Below are positions 22,101-35,500 of a stretch of DNA of 64,000 nt, one piece after another (the first letter of the stretch is position 1; each line of letters starts with the position of its first letter). The notes beneath the pieces were generated by a model. That model was not told the DNA's origin and searched no databases. It was given only the letters and a program-made list of their open reading frames with translations. The position numbers were made by a program, and so were the translations under genes. Origin of the DNA: Sabethes cyaneus (taxonomy: Eukaryota > Arthropoda > Insecta > Diptera > Culicidae); the NCBI RefSeq assembly GCF_943734655.1, contig NC_071354.1, forward strand, positions 1,957,001-2,021,000. Direction: 5' to 3'.

Positions 22101-24954
22101 AGCCTACGAGCCGACTGAGAGTAGAATTAAATTATCCTTTCTTTATTACCTCCCATCCCTGCAGACGTAATTTTTTCCTAGCGTGGTTTTAATCATCATC
22201 CTGCCACACTCACAGTCTGCCGCAAGGTTCAACGCACTCCATGTGCATTGTTCAAGCATGCAAAAAATGCCGACACCCGACGGAAAGCTCTCAGCGATCC
22301 ACCAGCCGAGCGTTCATTAGCATGCATCGAAGAACAGAACGAATTCCCCGCATTCAACGAGGTCCTTTGCAGAACCGCAGTATGCAGAGTGAAGAGCACC
22401 GCTTTGCGGTCGCTATGCTCCTGCTGTTGGGGCTACTTTCAGGCACAAAAGCTCGAGGATGTAGGCACAACAACCCAAAAATAATATGTATAAAGAACGC
22501 AGCCAGCCAGCGTCGTTGGGAAAACCGGAAAACCCGCCGTAAGTATTTAATCCAATCTTCAAATAAAGCAAGCTTTCTTCCGAGACCTAAGTTTTTATTT
22601 CGCTTTACCCCGGTTGTGGTTGTGGATAGTTGGACAGAAACGGGGTAAATCCGTAGTGCGGTTGTTGAACCTTGGCTTTACATGATGGCGCAGGAAAACA
22701 CAAACTATGTACCCGAAAGTGAAAGTCTAGAGCGCAGTTGGAACGGAACGGACGGGCAGGCAGGGAATGTAATTAAAAAAAGTCTGTTTCTTATATTAAT
22801 CTTTCCTTTCTCTATCCGGGGACCGTGCCGGATTTCCACTCGGATCGGTGTTTTTTTTCTTTCTTCGTTACTCCTTCGAGAAGCTAAGATGGGAAAGTAG
22901 GATTTCGAGCAACGGCTGTCGTTGCGCCGCTTTTCACGCTCGCTGATAACGATAAACTTTTTGATTGTGTTCTGGCTTTGGTTAAGCTTTTTAGGCTTGT
23001 GCCTTTCAGACGGCAATGAACCGGCGCAGTATTTTAGCGGTATTTTATTAGTTTCTGTTGTTGATGGTGCGGGTTGTCTCATTTTTTGTGATATTCCTGT
23101 TCGATGGTGGAGCCAGAAGGTCGTATAGTTTTCAAGTGGATTTTCCACAGGATTGATTTTTTTTACATTTCTAACAGATTTGGTTGTCCGCTGGTAGCAG
23201 GAGAGAACACAGCGCATACAGTGAATGAAGTTATGTTTGTGAATTTTTAGAAAGTATAATATTTTACTAAAGCTCTCCTTTGTAACTTTAATTTACAAAA
23301 TTCAATTAGAATGTGATGGTCTAATAGTTAAACAATTGTTTCCCAGTACAAAGTATATTTTTTAATAACTTTTAACTGTGTGATAAAATTGCATAACCCT
23401 GGAATGCCGTCAGTAATGTTGACGAACGGAAGCAATTTCCGCTGGACAAAGCGCTGAGCCATAAAATGAGTACATCCTGTAAATCCAATAGCCGCATCAA
23501 GCGACAGTGTCACAAAAACGAACCGCAGGTGAAAATATCCCCTTCTCCCCGTTTTTAGTATCGTAGATAGTAAAATCTATTGTGTAAAATTCCACACCTG
23601 GTGAAATAATTTGGCTGTATGCACACTCGCTTGCACTGCCGTTGCAACAATGTTTCGTGCCTCCAAAGTGGTGTAATGCAACGATGGCGGCGACGTGTGC
23701 CAGCGAAGGGCGTGATGATCCTGTGCCAGCCATTAATCCGTTTTTCTGACGACGAATAGCCTAAAGCGATCAGAGAAGCACAGCGAGGAATTCACATTAA
23801 AGAGCGTTACGCTTTACACGCGCTCAGCGGGTTGCAAGCATTTAGGGGTATACGCAGTAACGCAGTGTAAGTAAAATAAATTCACATGCATTATCTAAGC
23901 TCAGGCGATATAAAAATACTTTTCGATGTTGTTTAAAAAAGCGGGTAATGAATTAAAATGGAATAAGATTACGAACGAATAAGCATAATCTTGCAAATTC
24001 GGATTGTAAATTTATTGATAGGAACTTTAAAATTGAAACAGTCTGCTTTAAGTACACTTTTTGATGTGTTTGCCTGTAAACAGCATGAATTTTGCTGAAA
24101 CCACGTTAAACTATCTAAAATGCCGTTAGAGTATACAGACTCAGATTTTGAGTAGAAAATTTAACCAATATTGACTACTTGGTTTCAATAATTGAACTAT
24201 TCACAGTAACAATTAACGCCTTTAGAAGTCTTAATAAACGAATAACAACAATAACAAACAACGTACTTTTGGATTTCTCAGGCCAATTTTTCGCTTGGAA
24301 AACTGTTCAAAATTTGAGTATCTACGCTTTAAGGATATTTTTAGTAGTTTTAAATGAGTTTTGAATAAATCCAACTTCAGCTTCTGACTTCCAACACCCT
24401 TGAGCACATTATATAATGCAAAATTTGTATGAAACAAACTATAATGTGAAATAATAAACGGTGTGTAAATACGCCCAAAGCTACGCAATACGTACTACAC
24501 TAAACGAAGGATGCAAAAAAAAATCGTAGGGGAACTGGTGGTAAAATGAACATTTTAGGCAGTTTTACAGATTGTCGGTTCCAGAAGTTAAAAGTATAGC
24601 GCAAACTGAAAGGCCCGTTCATATTCAAAACTGCAGAAGAAAATAGCAACATTAAGGAAGGAATTGTGAAAGCATAATTAACATGCAGCGGAGGCAATTT
24701 AAAAAACAATTTTACATTGACTCCCTTTCAACGTGAGTTGCTCAAAATTCTCTAGGGCTTCTGGCGGGAAACTTGGGAAGATTGATACCGCAAAAAAAAT
24801 ACATTAAGTTTAATTTTTCGAAACATTGCACATATTTTAGTTTTATTTTTTCAAAAAAGGTTTGTTTTGTGTCGACTATGTTTTGCAGGACACTGTAATA
24901 CTTATGTGTATAACATTCCATGGTTCCATGGTTTCTTCCAACACCTACCCTACG
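19135..24954. other. 5.8 kb single-copy non-coding DNA
   Basis: No convincing exon on either strand. Frames of 60-170 codons (for example 22241-22648 plus, 22705-23217 minus) have no family motif and no consistent codon pattern. GC-richer islands (20640-21020, 22200-22560) alternate with AT-rich stretches, as in introns or intergenic DNA of insect genes. A consensus donor-like CCGCC|GTAAGT at about 22540 stands alone. Confidence 0.5.
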
Positions 24955-25322
24955 ACGGCCGTATGAAGCTAATAATTTATAAAACCATGATTAGATCGGT
25001 AATTCTTTACGTAGTTGAAGCCAGGATACTGCTCATGGAGGACATTCGCGCCGTTGCCGTGTTCGAGTGGAAAGTGCTGCAAACGATATTTGGTGGAGCA
25101 CAAACTGAAATTGGGGAGTGGTGGAGGCGTATGACTCATGAGCTACAGACACTGCTTGGAGAGATTCCTATTGCACATCTGGCGAAAGTCGGTAGGCTAC
25201 GATGGTCCAGACAGGTCGTAAGGATGCTGAACGACAATGCGACGAAAATAGTTCTCAACAACAACCCCACTGCTGACACCTGGAACCAGGAGGCTCCACG
25301 TGTAGGGTGGCTCGACTAGGTC
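24955..25322 (+). pseudogene. LINE fragment, RT C-terminal part
   Basis: One open frame encodes MKLIIYKTMIRSVILYVVEA, then EDIRAVAVFEWKVLQTIFGG, EWWRRMTHELQTLLGE and VGRLRWSRQVVRM, colinear with the C-terminal third of the 16246-17424 relic but diverged. It begins abruptly in the post-RT region and ends at the conserved WLD, so it is a fragment with neither 5' nor true 3' end. Confidence 0.85.
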
Positions 25323-25899
25323 AAAAATCATATATTATATTCGGGCTAGTGTTAAATTCGGGCATGTGGTATTCGGGCTTTTGGTTTACAAACTAGTGTT
25401 ATAAAACCGTTTGTCATAAGTTAATACATTAATAAATTATAATATTCGGAGTGTTCAACGTAAAAAAGTGATCAAATATAGGACAAAATTGTGTTAGACA
25501 GAACTTTCGCTTTTAATTTTCTTATTTTTTTGCTAATCCGATTTACGCGTTTCACCTCCGACTTTCAGGTTTCGTTTGTGTCTCGAAATTGTGTTATAAA
25601 AAACCAGCTGACACCAAAGAAACATGCAAGTCGGAGGCAAATGGTTGTAAAATTTTGCCGCTTTCGAACTGAATAAGCGGCGGTCTTTTGTTTCAGTTTT
25701 TATAGGTTAGGTTAGAGCGAGGCTAGTTTTCAAATAAAGTTTACATTACAGCATTATATAACAGCAGTTAAACTACTATTGTTGTCTTATTCTTGACTCT
25801 TTTTACGATTCAATAAAACCGAAAGCAATGTTGCGGTTGTACTCCGGGTTAGGAGCGGGTCACGACAGCGTTCGAACCGAAGCGGGCTGCTGAATTAAG
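25323..25899. other. non-coding stretch between LINE relics
   Basis: No gene. A TTCGGGC motif recurs three times at 25340-25380. The segment 25490-25690 has a short frame without family features. GGTTAGGTTAG occurs at about 25707. Confidence 0.4.
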
Positions 25900-27535
25900 A
25901 AATGTGTTATCTCGTCGCTACAGTTAAGATGGCAGCTCCAGCAGGAGATTCAGTGGCATGACCCTAGTAAGGCAACCTACTTAATCCTACCTTACCGCGA
26001 ACAATAAAGGAAATTCGATTAGGGACTTTCTGTATGGACAAAAGCAACGAATTAAGGACTTTGAATGGATATTTGGTAGCTGGAACTGTAGATCGTTGAA
26101 TTTCGTGGGTCGCTACCCACAGGATGCGGCACAGGAAATTTCGTGCCCAAATAAATCTAATGCAACAGGGTAAAATTTACCCAACACGAAAGATAACGAT
26201 TAACTTTGAAGCTTGCAGCTTTGCGGTTTTTCTCAAACATCGCCAACATACGCTCCCTACGGGGTGCGGATATCCACTCAGATCATTAGCCGCCGGAAAG
26301 GCCAATAGCAATGGCACCTCACTGGATAAGTTCAAGGATTTGGGAGCAGAATAAACTGCCGGACGAGTGTAGTTTGTCCCATATATGAAAAGATCGATGA
26401 TCTGCTCGATTGCTGTAATTATCGAGGCATAATGCTGATCAACGCCACCAACTAGGTTCTCTCCCCGATTTTATTACGACTTTTAACCCTAATAGAAGCA
26501 GATTTCTTCTGGCAGTATCAGGTGGACTTTATGGGGGCTCGTGTTACTAAGAATAAAATTTTCAGTTTCCGACAAATTCATCAGAAATGTCCGAATTACA
26601 ACGTACCAACGTATCGTATTTTCATGAATTTCAGGTCAGCATACGATACAGTCGAGCGCGAACAGCTAAGGCAGATAATGCACGAGAACAGTTTTCTGAA
26701 CAAACTGCTTCTTCGTGCAGAGAGTTGCGGCAAGAGGATAGACTCTCCTATATGTTATTCAACATCGCTATTGAAGGTGTGATCCGGTGGTCGGACTTCG
26801 AAACGAAAGGAATGATCTTCGGCAAAAGTAACCAACTTCTAGCCTTCTTAGACGACCTTACCTTCATTACTAGAAACCTTGGGATGGCGGAGCCAATCTA
26901 TGCCAGACAAGAAACGGAGGCTAGTACATTTAGGTTATAAATCAATGCGTCAATTAAATATATGATCGGAAGAGAATTCAGAGAAAACAACGTTCACCTC
27001 CCAAGGCTTAGTTCATATATTTGGGATCTTTACGAGTCAAGAGATTCAACGACGCATAAAAGCTGGAAGTCGAGTCTACTTTTCCCGCAGCAAGACGCTT
27101 CAATCAAGGAGCGTATGCCACCGCACAAAACTGATGATGTCCAAAACGCTAATCAGACCGGTAGTCCTCAACAGACTTGAGACAGTAACTTTGCTTGCGG
27201 AAGACATACATGTACTTGCATGAACGAATATTGTTGCCGACTATTTTTAGTGGAGTACAAACGGAAATCGAAGAGTGGCGCAGATGTATGAACCACGAGC
27301 TACTTGGAAAGATTGCCACCGTACACCTGGCGAAAGTAGGGAGATTTCGGTGGGCAGGCCATGTCGCAAGGATTTCGGATGATTTTGTAATGAGATCTAT
27401 TCTATTCAAAAACCCCACCGGCACCAGGAATAGTGGGGCCCAATGTGTTAGATGGCTCGACCAGGTTGAAGCCGACGTGCGTGTGTCGAGATGCACAACG
27501 ATTTGGCGACGAGTTGCTCAGGACTGAGTATAGAA
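25900..27535 (+). pseudogene. degenerate LINE copy, same family as 16-18 kb
   Basis: The leader motif AAGATGGCAGCTCC occurs at 25927. The endonuclease start with WNCRSLNFVGR is at about 26078-26110, followed by a large deletion and then RT pieces: LDCCNYRGIMLINA, QVDFMGARVTKNKIFSFRQI, IFMNFRSAYDTVER and LSYMLFNIAIEGVIR. The catalytic tetrad position reads LDDL instead of FADD. The C-terminal MNHELLGKIATVHLAKVG..RWAGH and NPTGTRNSGAQ is at 27195-27527. Multiple frameshifts and stops; an old dead copy. Confidence 0.85.
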
Positions 27536-27606
27536 TAGAAAGAAATTGCTTATTCGACCACAAATATAGACAAATAAAGCCTAGGTGCTACATTCCATTA
27601 TCGTAA

Positions 27607-27785
27607 CTTGATGTTTTGGTTTTTATACAACGGACTTCGCAGCCAGTTGTTAGAATACAGGACAATTGCAGAGTCAGTTGCTACTACCCTATGGACTCTA
27701 ACAGCCTCTCCCAACCGGAACTCGAACATACGACGATTGGCTTATTAGGCCAGCATCATACCTCGATGCCAACTGGAAGGCCGTT
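27607..27785 (-). mobile_element. tRNA-derived SINE, copy 1
   Basis: On the minus strand a tRNA-like head carries TTGGCATCGAGGTATGATG (A-box-like) and GTTCGAGTTCC (B box, 27718-27727 in plus coordinates). A body follows with GGCTGTTAGAGTCC and CAATTGTCCTGTATTCTAAC, and a tail TATAAAAACCAAAACATCAAG. Copies at 32415-32576 (plus) and a 3' piece at 54309-54394 share the body. The type resembles mosquito tRNA-SINEs, though the exact family cannot be assigned here. Confidence 0.75.
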
Positions 27786-30235
27786 GCTACTATTGTTGCA
27801 CCTAAAACGTGAGTAAATTTTCAAAATTGAAGATAATAAATAATTACTTTATTAATAAAAGAAAGGAAAACATCGAAACATCCATCGAACAAAGAGTATC
27901 CCGAACAACGAAAAACAGCGCAAATTTATGAACCCGGGCGAATGCGGTTTGTCTCTATCGAATATAAATGTTTCCCTTTGTGCAGGTCGGAGCGGCCCAT
28001 AAAATATATGCACCTCGTTTCGCATGTGCGGGTAACTAACCCTCCAATTTACTGACAACGATCTTCTGAACTAGAATTAGGTATGCACAGGGAATGCAGC
28101 CAGCAGAAGTGATTTCAAACTTTGTAAATTCTCTGCTCGTTCGGTGCCGTTCGTTCGTTCGATCTGGGGGCGGCTGTACAAGCAATATACCTATGTCGTA
28201 GAAAACTATGCTTTCCCTATTTTTTCCTTTTTCCCTAAATAATTTATTAGCTTTCTTATACCCAACCCGGCCGTTACGCTCTTCTTCGATCCCGTTGGGA
28301 AGCTCACAGACAGACACTCAACCTTACTGGTACTATAGAATTTCGTGGAGCGAATAAAAAACTACGGCAAAGGACGAAGGAATACATTTGCTGAGGCATG
28401 TATCGGCGATATACATACGGTAGCAACAGTTTGTGCCCTTAGCAATGACGACGACGAGCTGAATGGAACTAATTTAAATGATAATCGTAAATAGTTGTGA
28501 TAAATGACAACAACCCATAAACGTGGGGTATATATTATAGTGCATGGGTGTAGGGAATTGGTTTGGTTATTCGCTCTCTGCATTGCCGAAGGATCGTTTT
28601 TTTTTTCTTTTCCATTGGAAGATCCTTACAATTCACCGACTTTGGGTGTAACTCAGCTGGAAGATTCGGGGCACAGTAACCGTCGAGGTCGGCAACAAAC
28701 TCAGTCAGTCGTGGCAGTCGGTGAATGTGCGCTCTTTGTTCGGTTAATCGAACGATTTGCATTTCAATGGAAACTGAGAGAGAGAATGATAGGAGTCGTT
28801 CATTGTTGGGTAAGTCTCCCGAATCAGTGCCTGGAACGGATGACAGTTATATCAATTGTGGGTAAAAAGTGTTTCATCCGAAGCATCGACAGCAGCGACA
28901 GTTTCCTTTACGATTGAATTTTGATTGTGGGATCAAATAGTGCTACTGGTAAAGAGATAAATTCAGCGAAGCAACTCGATTCGATAAACTCCTGATTCTT
29001 TTTCATCTTACTTTTGCAATGAACTGCACAAAGCGGATAATGGTACAGAAAGAGGCAGTTATCCTGCACAAACGTAAACTCTGGAGCCCAGGAGCATCTT
29101 CCGGTGAAAAAAAGCACCGGCTAAAAGTTTCCCTTGCATTTCATTTACTCTGAATAAACGATTTGTCCTCAAGCTATCAAACTGCGTGAAATGAAAATAG
29201 AAAAATCTGCAGAAAAGAGGATGTAAAATAAACAATAGTTTTTATACCGCTTTCGCTCTATCGTACTTAGCTATCCTGCATACGGGGAGCGAAAAACTTT
29301 CTCCCGGTGTGAAACTAAAGGGATGGTTGAGTTTTCACTTGCTCAATCCGTTCCTGGCAGATGCTTTCATTATGACACACAGACAAACGCCACTTCATCA
29401 CACCCCCAACGGTGAGGGTTAAAGGGGTTTGAGCTGGCTGCCTCCACGAAAGAGTGCAATATGATGGCTTTTGTGTTTGCTGTCACCCTTTGCAAAATAT
29501 TTCTGCATCCCATTGGTGGAGCTAAAAGGCTTCAATTTTTCTGCGAGGGTTCCCGACCGAAATAGCAGCAGCAGAAAACAACAACAAAGTGTGAAGAGCA
29601 ATTTTTACATCACCTATATCTATAGGCTCTTTGCCGAGTTGATTCTGCAGCCCTCAGTTACTGGCTCCCAGCAGCAGCAGCAGCTGATGATTGTCGTTGT
29701 CACTCACTCGAAAACTGCTCCCCCAGCGGCATTGTATAATGTCACCAGCATTGGCATTTACTGCAACGGGGAAAGTTGACTGGATTCTATTTTTTTTTGT
29801 TTCCTTGCACCGTTTTCAATGCTGCTTGCCCATATAGCGGGGAAAGGTTTTCCGCCACTAAAAATGAGTTTTTCCATTCTCCAGCCGCTATTTGTCTTTC
29901 ATTTTTTTCCACCACCAAGCGAGCACAAAACACGTAGCGTCGGGAACAATTGCACTATTTATGCACAGTGCAGACAGAGGCACTTGGTGGCAACCCGGGG
30001 AAGCAGCTGGCAACACAGCGACACCCCCAACAATGAAGTTTTCTCGCAATTTCCTTCCATAATGTGAAAGATGTGAAAGAGTACTTCTCAACTGCAGCGG
30101 CGCTGGGGTGTTAGCAATGGCAGTGAAATGATTACCAACAATTACGGAGTGGTTTAATTGAAAAATATTGAATGATAGAACATATGAAGGTGTGGAAAAT
30201 TAAAAAAAAATATGTAAGAAGACAGTAAATGAGAT
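27786..30235. other. single-copy non-coding DNA
   Basis: No exon supported. It contains short CAG runs (29565-29580, 29670-29690) and CGTT tandem bases near 28140-28155. Reading frames are short and lack motifs. Confidence 0.5.
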
Positions 30236-30675
30236 GACAAGAAGACAAGAAGACAAGAAGACAAGAAGACAAGAAGACAAGAAGACAAGAAGACAAGAAG
30301 ACAAGAAGACAAGAAGACAAGAAGACAAGAAGACAAGAAGACAAGAAGACAAGAAGACAAGAAGACAAGAAGACAAGAAGACAAGAAGACAAGAAGACAA
30401 GAAGACAAGAAGACAAGAAGACAAGAAGACAAGAAGACAAGAAGACAAGAAGACAAGAAGACAAGAAGACAAGAAGACAAGAAGACAAGAAGACAAGAAG
30501 ACAAGAAGACAAGAAGACAAGAAGACAAGAAGACAAGAAGACAAGAAGACAAGAAGACAAGAAGACAAGAAGACAAGAAGACAAGAAGACAAGAAGACAA
30601 GAAGACAAGAAGACAAGAAGACAAGAAGACAAGAAGACAAGAAGACAAGAAGACAAGAAGACAAGAAGACAAGAA
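30236..30675. repeat. perfect 8-bp minisatellite, 55 units of GACAAGAA
   Basis: Exactly 440 bp of uninterrupted GACAAGAA with no visible substitution. Since 8 is not a multiple of 3 and no frame contains a stop, all three plus frames encode the same 8-residue cycle (KKTRRQED), and the minus strand gives a CLLVFLSS cycle. The long frames here are therefore artefacts. Edges are AAGAAGACAGTAAATGAGAT on the left and GACAGAAAGACATG on the right, suggesting seeding from a GA-rich tract. Confidence 0.97.
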
Positions 30676-32409
30676 GACAGAAAGACATGAACTCAAATAT
30701 TGTACTGTAAATTCAAATTATTCAACGCTCGTTTTCTTTGACAACTTCTGTCAAAACAAAACAAATGGTCCACCATAATCACTGCTAACCAGAATCCGAC
30801 CTTGTAAAAACAATTTTGACGCATAGTAAAAGTCTTCATAAAAAGAAAGATTGGAAACAGTTCTTCTAAAACAAGCCTAGTACAAAAGCCAACCACTTGA
30901 TTCGAATTGTTACTAAAAGACATACTTCCGTTCTCTTTTATTGCAACGTCCTGTTTGCTTTTTGTTAAATTTCTTCGAACTTCTCACCCCCGGGTTGGGT
31001 ATTTTGTTTCGGTTCGCCCAGACGGGCAAGGCGTGTAACTTCCGTCGGAACGAATGATGAACACCGCGTCGGTCGCCGTGTAACTTTTGCCTAACTGCCA
31101 GTCGACCGATTTATTCCTAATGAGTCCCGCTAGCTGTAGGTAATAGACCTTAATCAGCGGTCTTTAGTCGCGCGTGAATGTTAGTTTGTATTCGCAGAGA
31201 TTCCACAAAGAGTTTTAAGAAAGCGGTAAGGTAAATTCGACTACTTTACGCATTGATTAATTATTTCAACGTGAGGATCATCAATCATCATCTCGAACGC
31301 CACAACACGAAATCGATTTAATGATCACTGTGAACCGAAAAGCATCGATCGAGAAGGGTGCCATGTATTAAGGTTGCCAAAACACGATTATTTCAGTATT
31401 CGATTTACTGCCGAAGACTGGCAGCACTGTCCTGTGTGTACGCGGTGACAATCAACGTCAAACAAGCTTCTATTGTGTTTATTCATGGCGGTGCTCTGCC
31501 AAGGCAGGACTGCCGGGCGGCATTTGTTTCTCTGAAAATTTGACAACAAAAACTGAACGGATGCTCTTAGCGATTCGATGCACGCGGCATGAGATCAATG
31601 CTCCGTGCGGGTAGCGCAAAATGGGAGAAGATTTTTCAACGATGGATGGTCAATCGCTGGAAATGTCGGTAGTAGTGCGGTGGAACCGATGATGCGCGAC
31701 TGGCGGTTTTATAAATGTTTGGACGTGGAACGATTGACAGGTGAGTTTGTGGTCATTTTTTTCCGGAACCGACCCGCCGATCATCACCGTCACCGTTCGT
31801 TGTCCGTCTCGCGGTGCGGTTTCGAAGGATGATGGGTATTTTGGAGGGTTACTGAGTTTCTTTTTTCCTTTATTTTCGAGCACATTCTCCGGGCTTGTTT
31901 TGAGCTCATTTTTCAAAAGGTGTTAATTGAGCTTCCAATTGGAGATGATCGATGGGGATAAACATTTTTGGGCTATGGGCTGCAAACTGCGGCCGACGAC
32001 TTACCTTTCGTTGTTGCATATACGGCATTTGTGACGGTTCGTTAATTTTCGAACTAGCTGGTTGTTTAACTTTATTTTATATTCGTTAGGAAAAGCTAGT
32101 GCGCGTGCACAGAGCGGAGCCTCGTTTATCGTTGCATGTATCTGCGGTATGGAATCGAAATATGGTTCTAGATAAAAGTGCTGTCATCAGCTTTGGACGA
32201 TATATATCATCGAGGTATCTTCAGTAATTGCTAGGTCTCGTGAGGCGATGTACACTAAAAGAGTGTAATACACATTACGAAGTTTTCTGATTTTCCATGA
32301 TAAACTTTCATTACCTACATATTCGTAAACTTCCTCATATTTTCGTACATTTTATGTTTCTGCAATTATGAATTTTTGAAATAAGTTATGTCCAAGATGT
32401 CTGATGTCC
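30676..32409. other. single-copy non-coding DNA, possible untranslated exon
   Basis: A strong donor-like site, ATTGACAG|GTGAGT, lies at 31740. The upstream 31560-31740 segment is GC-richer and contains ATG codons with short frames. No acceptor-bounded exon or protein family is visible, so this is at most a candidate 5' exon of a gene lying mainly outside the window. Confidence 0.3.
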
Positions 32410-32414
32410 GATGT

Positions 32415-32576
32415 CCGAACCTATCAGTCTGCTTTGGGGCTAAAAAGCCAGTCGTTATAGGTTCAAATCTTGACTGGGAGAGCCAATAGGATCGTAGCAC
32501 TAGCCCCGCAATTGTTCTAGATTTTAACTGCTGACTGCAAAATCTGGCAAATAAAAACAGATCAAGTTTTGCAAGC
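32415..32576 (+). mobile_element. tRNA-derived SINE, copy 2
   Basis: The plus strand reads GGGGCTAAAAAGCCAGTCG, then the B box GGTTCAAATC at 32460-32469, then TGACTGGGAGAG, CCCCGCAATTGTTCTAGATT and a tail ATAAAAACAGATCAAGTTTT. The order matches the copy at 27607-27785. Diverged, so old. Confidence 0.75.
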
Positions 32577-35500
32577 GGAATGAATAACCAAGCCTTTGCT
32601 TGATATCCGAGACTATCAGAAAATTTCTCGTGAAGTCTTCTTGGCGAAAAGTTATAGTTGAAGGTCTGTCAGCACACATAGCACGACACAACGCACAATA
32701 AATACGTCAATACTAAGGAAACTACACAGATTCCCGGTCCTGCTGGCAAGTTAACGTGAGAGAATAACTATTGCAGCGCTTCCAGAGTCCTACATCCGTT
32801 CAACGTTCGAACATTGTAATATACCCTCCTCGGAACCAAAGGAAAATATTGTCAGAATGTCACCGCGAGGGTGATCGGTGCTGTTACATGAACATGCCAA
32901 CCGAGGGTAAATCTTTCCGTCGAAACCAGCACCACCACCACCCGTCGACGTCGGACGCAATAAACGAAGGTGTCACTGATTGGGACAATATTATTATAAG
33001 TTTAATTATGCCGTCAGTGTGCGCCGTCAGCGAAGTGCCATCATCGTCGTTCCTCGCTGCCAGTCACCCCTCGGTGTGAGAAACGGTCGGCTTTTGGTCC
33101 ACCGCCGAGGGGCACCCGCAGGTTTCCGACTCAAACCACCACCGGCAGGCAGCTGAAATTTAATATTTAATCGTACCAGAAAAATCTACTTCATTACTAC
33201 AATATATCACACAATAATCGCAGCGAAACAGTGAGAAAAAGATCGTTAAAAAGTGATATCGGCATAATGTAGCTTTTAGGTAACCATTTCCCCCTGATTG
33301 TCTGGAAGCTGAGGGCAGGTCCAGCATCCGAACGATTGTGTACAACCCAACAGGAGACAAAGTTTCTTCCTCCCGATATTGTTCCGTTCTAAACTGTTAA
33401 AACCAAACACGAACTGAACCTATTCCGTCGGCTACGGCTATCAAAGCGCTATTATTTTCTGTCTTCTTTACAAATCAAACAAGTTTAGGTTAAATAAAAA
33501 AGAGCCCGAACCGTGAAAAAATGTCTGGTTCGAATTTGGATAAAATTTACGACACCGAGCGCTTAGTTACAGTATTTTATTCAGTATATCTGTAAATTTA
33601 TAATTCCGAAGTAATAATAGCTTGCGAAAGTTTTCGTATAAAGTTGAAATAGTTTTTCAATAGTCGATAGTGGTCGTTCGGAAAAGCGATTGTCGTCTAG
33701 TTCCTACAACTAAAACTGCCGCACTGCCAATGCCGCCAACGGAGGTGTGATCACATTTCATAATCAGTTATATTTTAACGATTGTGCACACATTCGTTGG
33801 TAACAAAGAATGAAATATTTTACGACTCTTTTAAGACCATAAATTGGGCCACTATCGAAAATTGTGCTCTGTCTTGCCTGCACGCGTGACTTGAAACGTA
33901 CCGAACGGGTCGGCATGCTGGAACGAAAATAAACAAGCGTTCAGATGATTTTAGTGCGGACCTCTGACTGTGATTTTTATGGAAAACTCTGATTCGATAC
34001 AGCATTACGACACTCGACTGTGAGCGGGTGAAGATGCCTAGCGCCTAGATTTCGAAATGGGCTCCGAATCGATTGGATTAATTTGACAATTTATTACTTT
34101 TATAGCGACTAACTATTCAAATTGAGACTGGAAACCGGTTCGAAGAATTCGGAAAATTTGAATCAAAATGCAGCGAGTGGGACTACAAATGAGTACAGTG
34201 GCTCAATCAGGTTTGTGATAAATTTGAAGCAGTTAACAAAAGAATGGTCCTGCAATAAATTCAGCTATTCTGGACAATTCCAACGCACGTTTTCTATAAA
34301 GCCGCTGCTGTACAACTATGTGAGTCAAAGATTGACTGAAGTCCGTTATTTGCTTTCACAAGAAAGCTTTTTCGATTACCAACCACACCGGTGCGGTGGA
34401 AGTCTATTACAACAAACAACTTGACTGACTGCAAACATTTTACGCTGGATGGGGATGGTTTTTCTGGAAAACCACAATTTTCCATTAACGACCGCCAGCG
34501 CAGCACCAACAAGCCTAATCCTTATTTCAGCCACGTCTTCGACAGTAATAACCTCTGATATCTTTCCTAGTGCAAAGCGCTCGCACCCCATCACGTCCGG
34601 GTGCGAGCCAGGGACCTGGCGGTAAAGTCAGTTGGCTGCCTCCTGGTACAACGGAGCTGTCAGGATACCCGACGAGAACACGCATTCGATAATTGATGGC
34701 GTATCACAGCAAAGCGACTACGCTAGCCGGAGAAAATAGACAGTCTAACCGAAAACCACACCTTCGTCAAATCGGGAGCAAAATTACTGCAGGAGCGTGG
34801 ATAGGTCGTCACAATCTACCGAATGCAAAGTTTTCTCGATTATAAAAAATACTTTCCACGCTGCTGTGCGACCAATCAAACTAAAATCTTTCACGCTCTG
34901 CCTCGAAAAGGAACTGCGTACGTGCGTGTTTGCCGTCAAGAAGCGTGCGGAGTCCAATGTCATCAATATAACGAATTTCAACCTATTTAAGGCAATTGGA
35001 TATTTTGACAGCTTTCCAATCAATCAAGCTGACCACGGCCACGTGGGAAGCGATCCTTTCGGACGGTGTTTTGTGTCGGTAATTTCCTTTCATCCAAATG
35101 CAAATTGTAAAATGTAGAACACCGGAGAAACTTTCCCGCAAAAAGCCGGTGGCTCTGACCTACCGCACTGATTAGCATATTATGTAAAACGGTGCCAAAA
35201 AGTTAACTCATGTAGAACATGTGTCCGAATTGAGGGGACGGACGTACCTTCTATACCCAGCCGTACAATTTATTTCTCTGCTCAGGGTCGGTTGCTTGAA
35301 TGGTGGTTTTCGGAAATTTGACACCGAGGTGACTCCCAATTCGCAAACGGCCGCAGCCGGCATTCGAATTGCAACTGCGCAGCTACATCTGGAGAAACGG
35401 AAAGAAGCCAGGTCACCGGTCACGTTACCAGCGCACACGAGGAAACGGAGAATATTATAAATATTCAAATTACGCTGGCTCGGGTACTGCCGACGACGAG

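Noticed and set aside
22241..23217. 135-codon plus and 170-codon minus frames
   Set aside because: Overlapping frames on opposite strands, no motif, no splice or initiation support; likely chance frames in a GC-richer tract.
30132..30710. Long frames of 158-180 codons on both strands with KKTRRQED or CLLVFLSS cycles
   Set aside because: Entirely the translation of a perfect 8-bp repeat; open in every frame, so no evidence of a protein.
31560..31745. Candidate coding exon ending at ATTGACAG|GTGAGT
   Set aside because: The frames meet stops and no partner exon is visible; kept only as a possible untranslated exon.
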